Of a DNA stretch of 14,280 nt, positions 13,295 through 14,280 are shown piece after piece. A program made the position numbers and the translations under genes. The DNA lies in assembly GCA_028282625.1 (NCBI GenBank), contig JANQHP010000157.1, positions 1 to 14,280 on the forward strand, in the 5' to 3' direction. Source of the stretch: Rickettsiales bacterium (GTDB lineage: Bacteria > Pseudomonadota > Alphaproteobacteria > Rickettsiales > UBA8987). The first letter of the stretch is position 1; each line of letters starts with the position of its first letter. The notes beneath the pieces were generated by a model that did not search any database, was not told where the DNA came from, and saw only the letters and a program-made list of their open reading frames with translations.

Positions 13295-13687
13295 CTACCC
13301 TTCCGCTTCCTCCTGCTTGTCCTTATAATCCTCAATCGCGGCTTTGATCGCGTCTTCGGCCAGCATGGAGCAGTGGATTTTCACCGGCGGCAGGGAAAGC
13401 TCCTGCGCGATTTGGGTATTTTTAATCGCATGAGCTTCGTCCAAATTCTTGCCCTTGATCCATTCGGTCGCAAGCGAGCTCGAGGCAATGGCCGAACCGC
13501 AGCCAAAGGTTTTGAACTTGGCGTCTTCAATCACACCGTCTTCACTCACTCTGATCTGCAATTTCATCACATCGCCGCAGGCCGGCGCGCCGACCAGGCC
13601 GGTGCCTACATTCTCCTCTTCTTCGTCCATCCGCCCGACATTGCGGGGATTCTCATAATGATCGATGACTTTTTCTGAATATGCCAT
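13295..13687 (-). CDS. iscU: Fe-S cluster scaffold protein IscU
   Basis: 130 residues, normal size. It is the scaffold on which IscS-derived sulfur and iron form a [2Fe-2S] cluster. The three ligand cysteines are present: Cys37 in GAPACGDVMKLQI (with Asp39), Cys63 in FKTFGCGSAIASSSLATEWI, and Cys106 in KIHCSMLAEDAI. The HscA recognition motif LPPVK is at 99-103. The C-terminus is a short acidic tail. A strong GGAGG lies 7 nt before the ATG at 13687. iscS lies upstream but is separated from iscU by a whole extra gene (the S23 protein, ending 14 bp before this ATG), unlike the usual direct iscS-iscU neighbours. Confidence 0.97.
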   Translation of the reverse strand: MAYSEKVIDHYENPRNVGRMDEEEENVGTGLVGAPACGDVMKLQIRVSEDGVIEDAKFKTFGCGSAIASSSLATEWIKGKNLDEAHAIKNTQIAQELSLPPVKIHCSMLAEDAIKAAIEDYKDKQEEAEG

Positions 13688-13701
13688 AATATTGCCTCCG
13701 G

Positions 13702-14109
13702 CTAGTTATTAGAATTGAGAGTTGAGAGTTGAGTGACTTTGCCACTTTTTTCTGTAAGTGCTTTGATTAGCCCGCTGAGTATTTTTGCCAATTCGGTGGT
13801 TTGACCGAGTGTTTCATTTGCCGTACCGGCATCGATAAAACGCAAGCGTTCCGCGATAGAAATCTGCGTTTCCACTTCGGCTAAAGAGCCATAAGCAATA
13901 TTACAAAAACGCACATATTCGTTGGTGGATTTCTTAGAGCTTCCTTCGGCGATATTGGAAGGAATAGAAACCGCAGCGCGGCGTATTTGACTTGTCAGCC
14001 CAAAGCGTTCTTCAGAAGGAAACGTCGCACTTAATGTATAGATATGCTCCACTAAATCCATGGCTTTTTGCCAGGCAATCAAATCTCTGTAATTCTTTAT
14101 TGTTGTCAT
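13702..14109 (-). CDS. four-helix-bundle protein of the S23/23S rRNA intervening-sequence family
   Basis: 135 residues. Family signature: NYRDLIAWQKAMDLVEHIY, FPSEERFGLTSQIRRAAVSI, PSNIAEGSSKKSTNEYVRF and IAYGSLAEVETQISIAERL, all within residues 5-90. Such proteins are encoded in intervening sequences of 23S rRNA genes or stand alone in many genomes; Avd of diversity-generating retroelements shares the fold. Their function is not settled. The ATG at 14109 is preferred over a GTG at 14112, with AGGA 7 nt upstream. The C-terminal tail, ending QLSTLNSNN, is read from a 7-bp repeat tract, and a matching inverted tract begins immediately upstream of the start codon. The gene interrupts the iscS-iscU pair, which suggests insertion. 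Nothing links it to iron-sulfur assembly other than position. Confidence 0.88.
   Translation of the reverse strand: MTTIKNYRDLIAWQKAMDLVEHIYTLSATFPSEERFGLTSQIRRAAVSIPSNIAEGSSKKSTNEYVRFCNIAYGSLAEVETQISIAERLRFIDAGTANETLGQTTELAKILSGLIKALTEKSGKVTQLSTLNSNN
13712..13735. repeat. left 7-bp repeat tract of the S23 gene (inverted with 14110-14138)
   Basis: ATTGAGA, GTTGAGA and GTTGAGT in tandem at 13714-13734, inside the 3' end of the S23 gene. The reverse complement starts CACTCAACTCTC, closely matching the tract upstream of the gene, so the two tracts form imperfect inverted ends. Confidence 0.7.
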
Positions 14110-14138
14110 CACTCAATCCTAAACTCTAAACTCTCACC
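14110..14138. repeat. right 7-bp repeat tract of the S23 gene
   Basis: CACTCAAT, then CCTAAAC, TCTAAAC and TCTCACC. Inverted relative to the tract at 13712-13735. It fills most of the space between the iscS stop and the S23 start codon, and includes the S23 ribosome site (AGGA on the minus strand). Confidence 0.7.
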
Positions 14139-14144
14139 ACGCCT

Positions 14145-14280
14145 CTAATGTCCCGCCCATTCAATGGCGTTGATATCAATGCCTTCTTGTGCCATGTCCC
14201 ATAGCGGGCTTAGATCGCGTAATTTTTGCACGTTCTTGCTCACGATCTCAATCGCGGCGTCTATTTCCTCCTCGGTGGTG
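14145..14280 (-). CDS. iscS: cysteine desulfurase IscS, C-terminal end only
   Basis: The last 44 residues before a TAG at 14145-14147; the rest lies beyond the right edge. TTEEEIDAAIEIV, then LRDLSPLWDMAQEGID and INAIEWAGH match the C-terminus of IscS/NifS-type desulfurases (in E. coli IscS the end reads RLRDLSPLWEMYKQG and SIEWAHH). IscS removes sulfur from cysteine as a persulfide and passes it to IscU. This C-terminal segment is where IscU docks in known structures. It is the most upstream isc gene visible; any iscR lies outside the window. Confidence 0.92.
   Translation of the reverse strand, partial: TTEEEIDAAIEIVSKNVQKLRDLSPLWDMAQEGIDINAIEWAGH

Overview
The window reads as a chromosomal segment of an alphaproteobacterium. 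The class I dihydroorotase is of the alphaproteobacterial type, the iron-sulfur cluster genes are in the ISC (mitochondria-like) order, and the intergenic spaces carry CTGGAT...ATGAC palindromes of a kind I associate with Rickettsiales, Holosporales and related lineages (from memory, not searched). Retention of leucine biosynthesis and the fairly GC-rich coding sequence argue against an extremely reduced genome. Species cannot be named from the sequence alone.

Layout. 1-4336 (minus strand) is one tightly packed unit, in transcription order: two tandem large type IV pilin-like/pseudopilin proteins, leuB, and two small lipoproteins with Sel1-type repeats, the last running off the left edge. Gaps are 8 and 16 bp, then an 11-bp overlap, then 20 bp. 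Facing away from it, after a divergent promoter region, is an AT-richer gene for a trypsin-fold serine protease with a helical C-terminal half and no signal peptide (4491-5942, plus). About 400 gene-free bases follow, rich in hairpins and holding the probable terminator of the ribosomal operon rpmI-rplT (6343-6944, minus). Upstream of that lies pyrC (7129-8439, minus). A 400-base gap then leads to an unrecognised 223-residue protein (8841-9512, plus) with a clear terminator.

9615-14280 (minus) is an ISC operon that has been repeatedly interrupted: iscS (C-terminal end only), an S23/four-helix-bundle protein gene, iscU, two palindromes, iscA, hscB, two palindromes, a GIY-YIG nuclease gene, two palindromes, a PQ-loop membrane protein gene, hscA. 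IscS supplies sulfur, IscU is the scaffold, IscA a carrier, and HscB/HscA the cochaperone/chaperone pair that releases the cluster from IscU; the LPPVK chaperone-binding motif is present in IscU. No ferredoxin gene follows hscA.

The strongest signals for a second look are: (1) the GIY-YIG gene flanked by two palindromic units on each side, one abutting its stop codon and one 5 bp from its start, which suggests a nuclease-palindrome unit; (2) palindrome D forming the last codons of hscB; (3) the S23 gene between iscS and iscU, flanked by inverted blocks of 7-bp repeats; and (4) the two pilin-like proteins with a shared four-cysteine C-terminal domain resembling an endostatin/C-type-lectin-like fold, in the same transcription unit as leuB.
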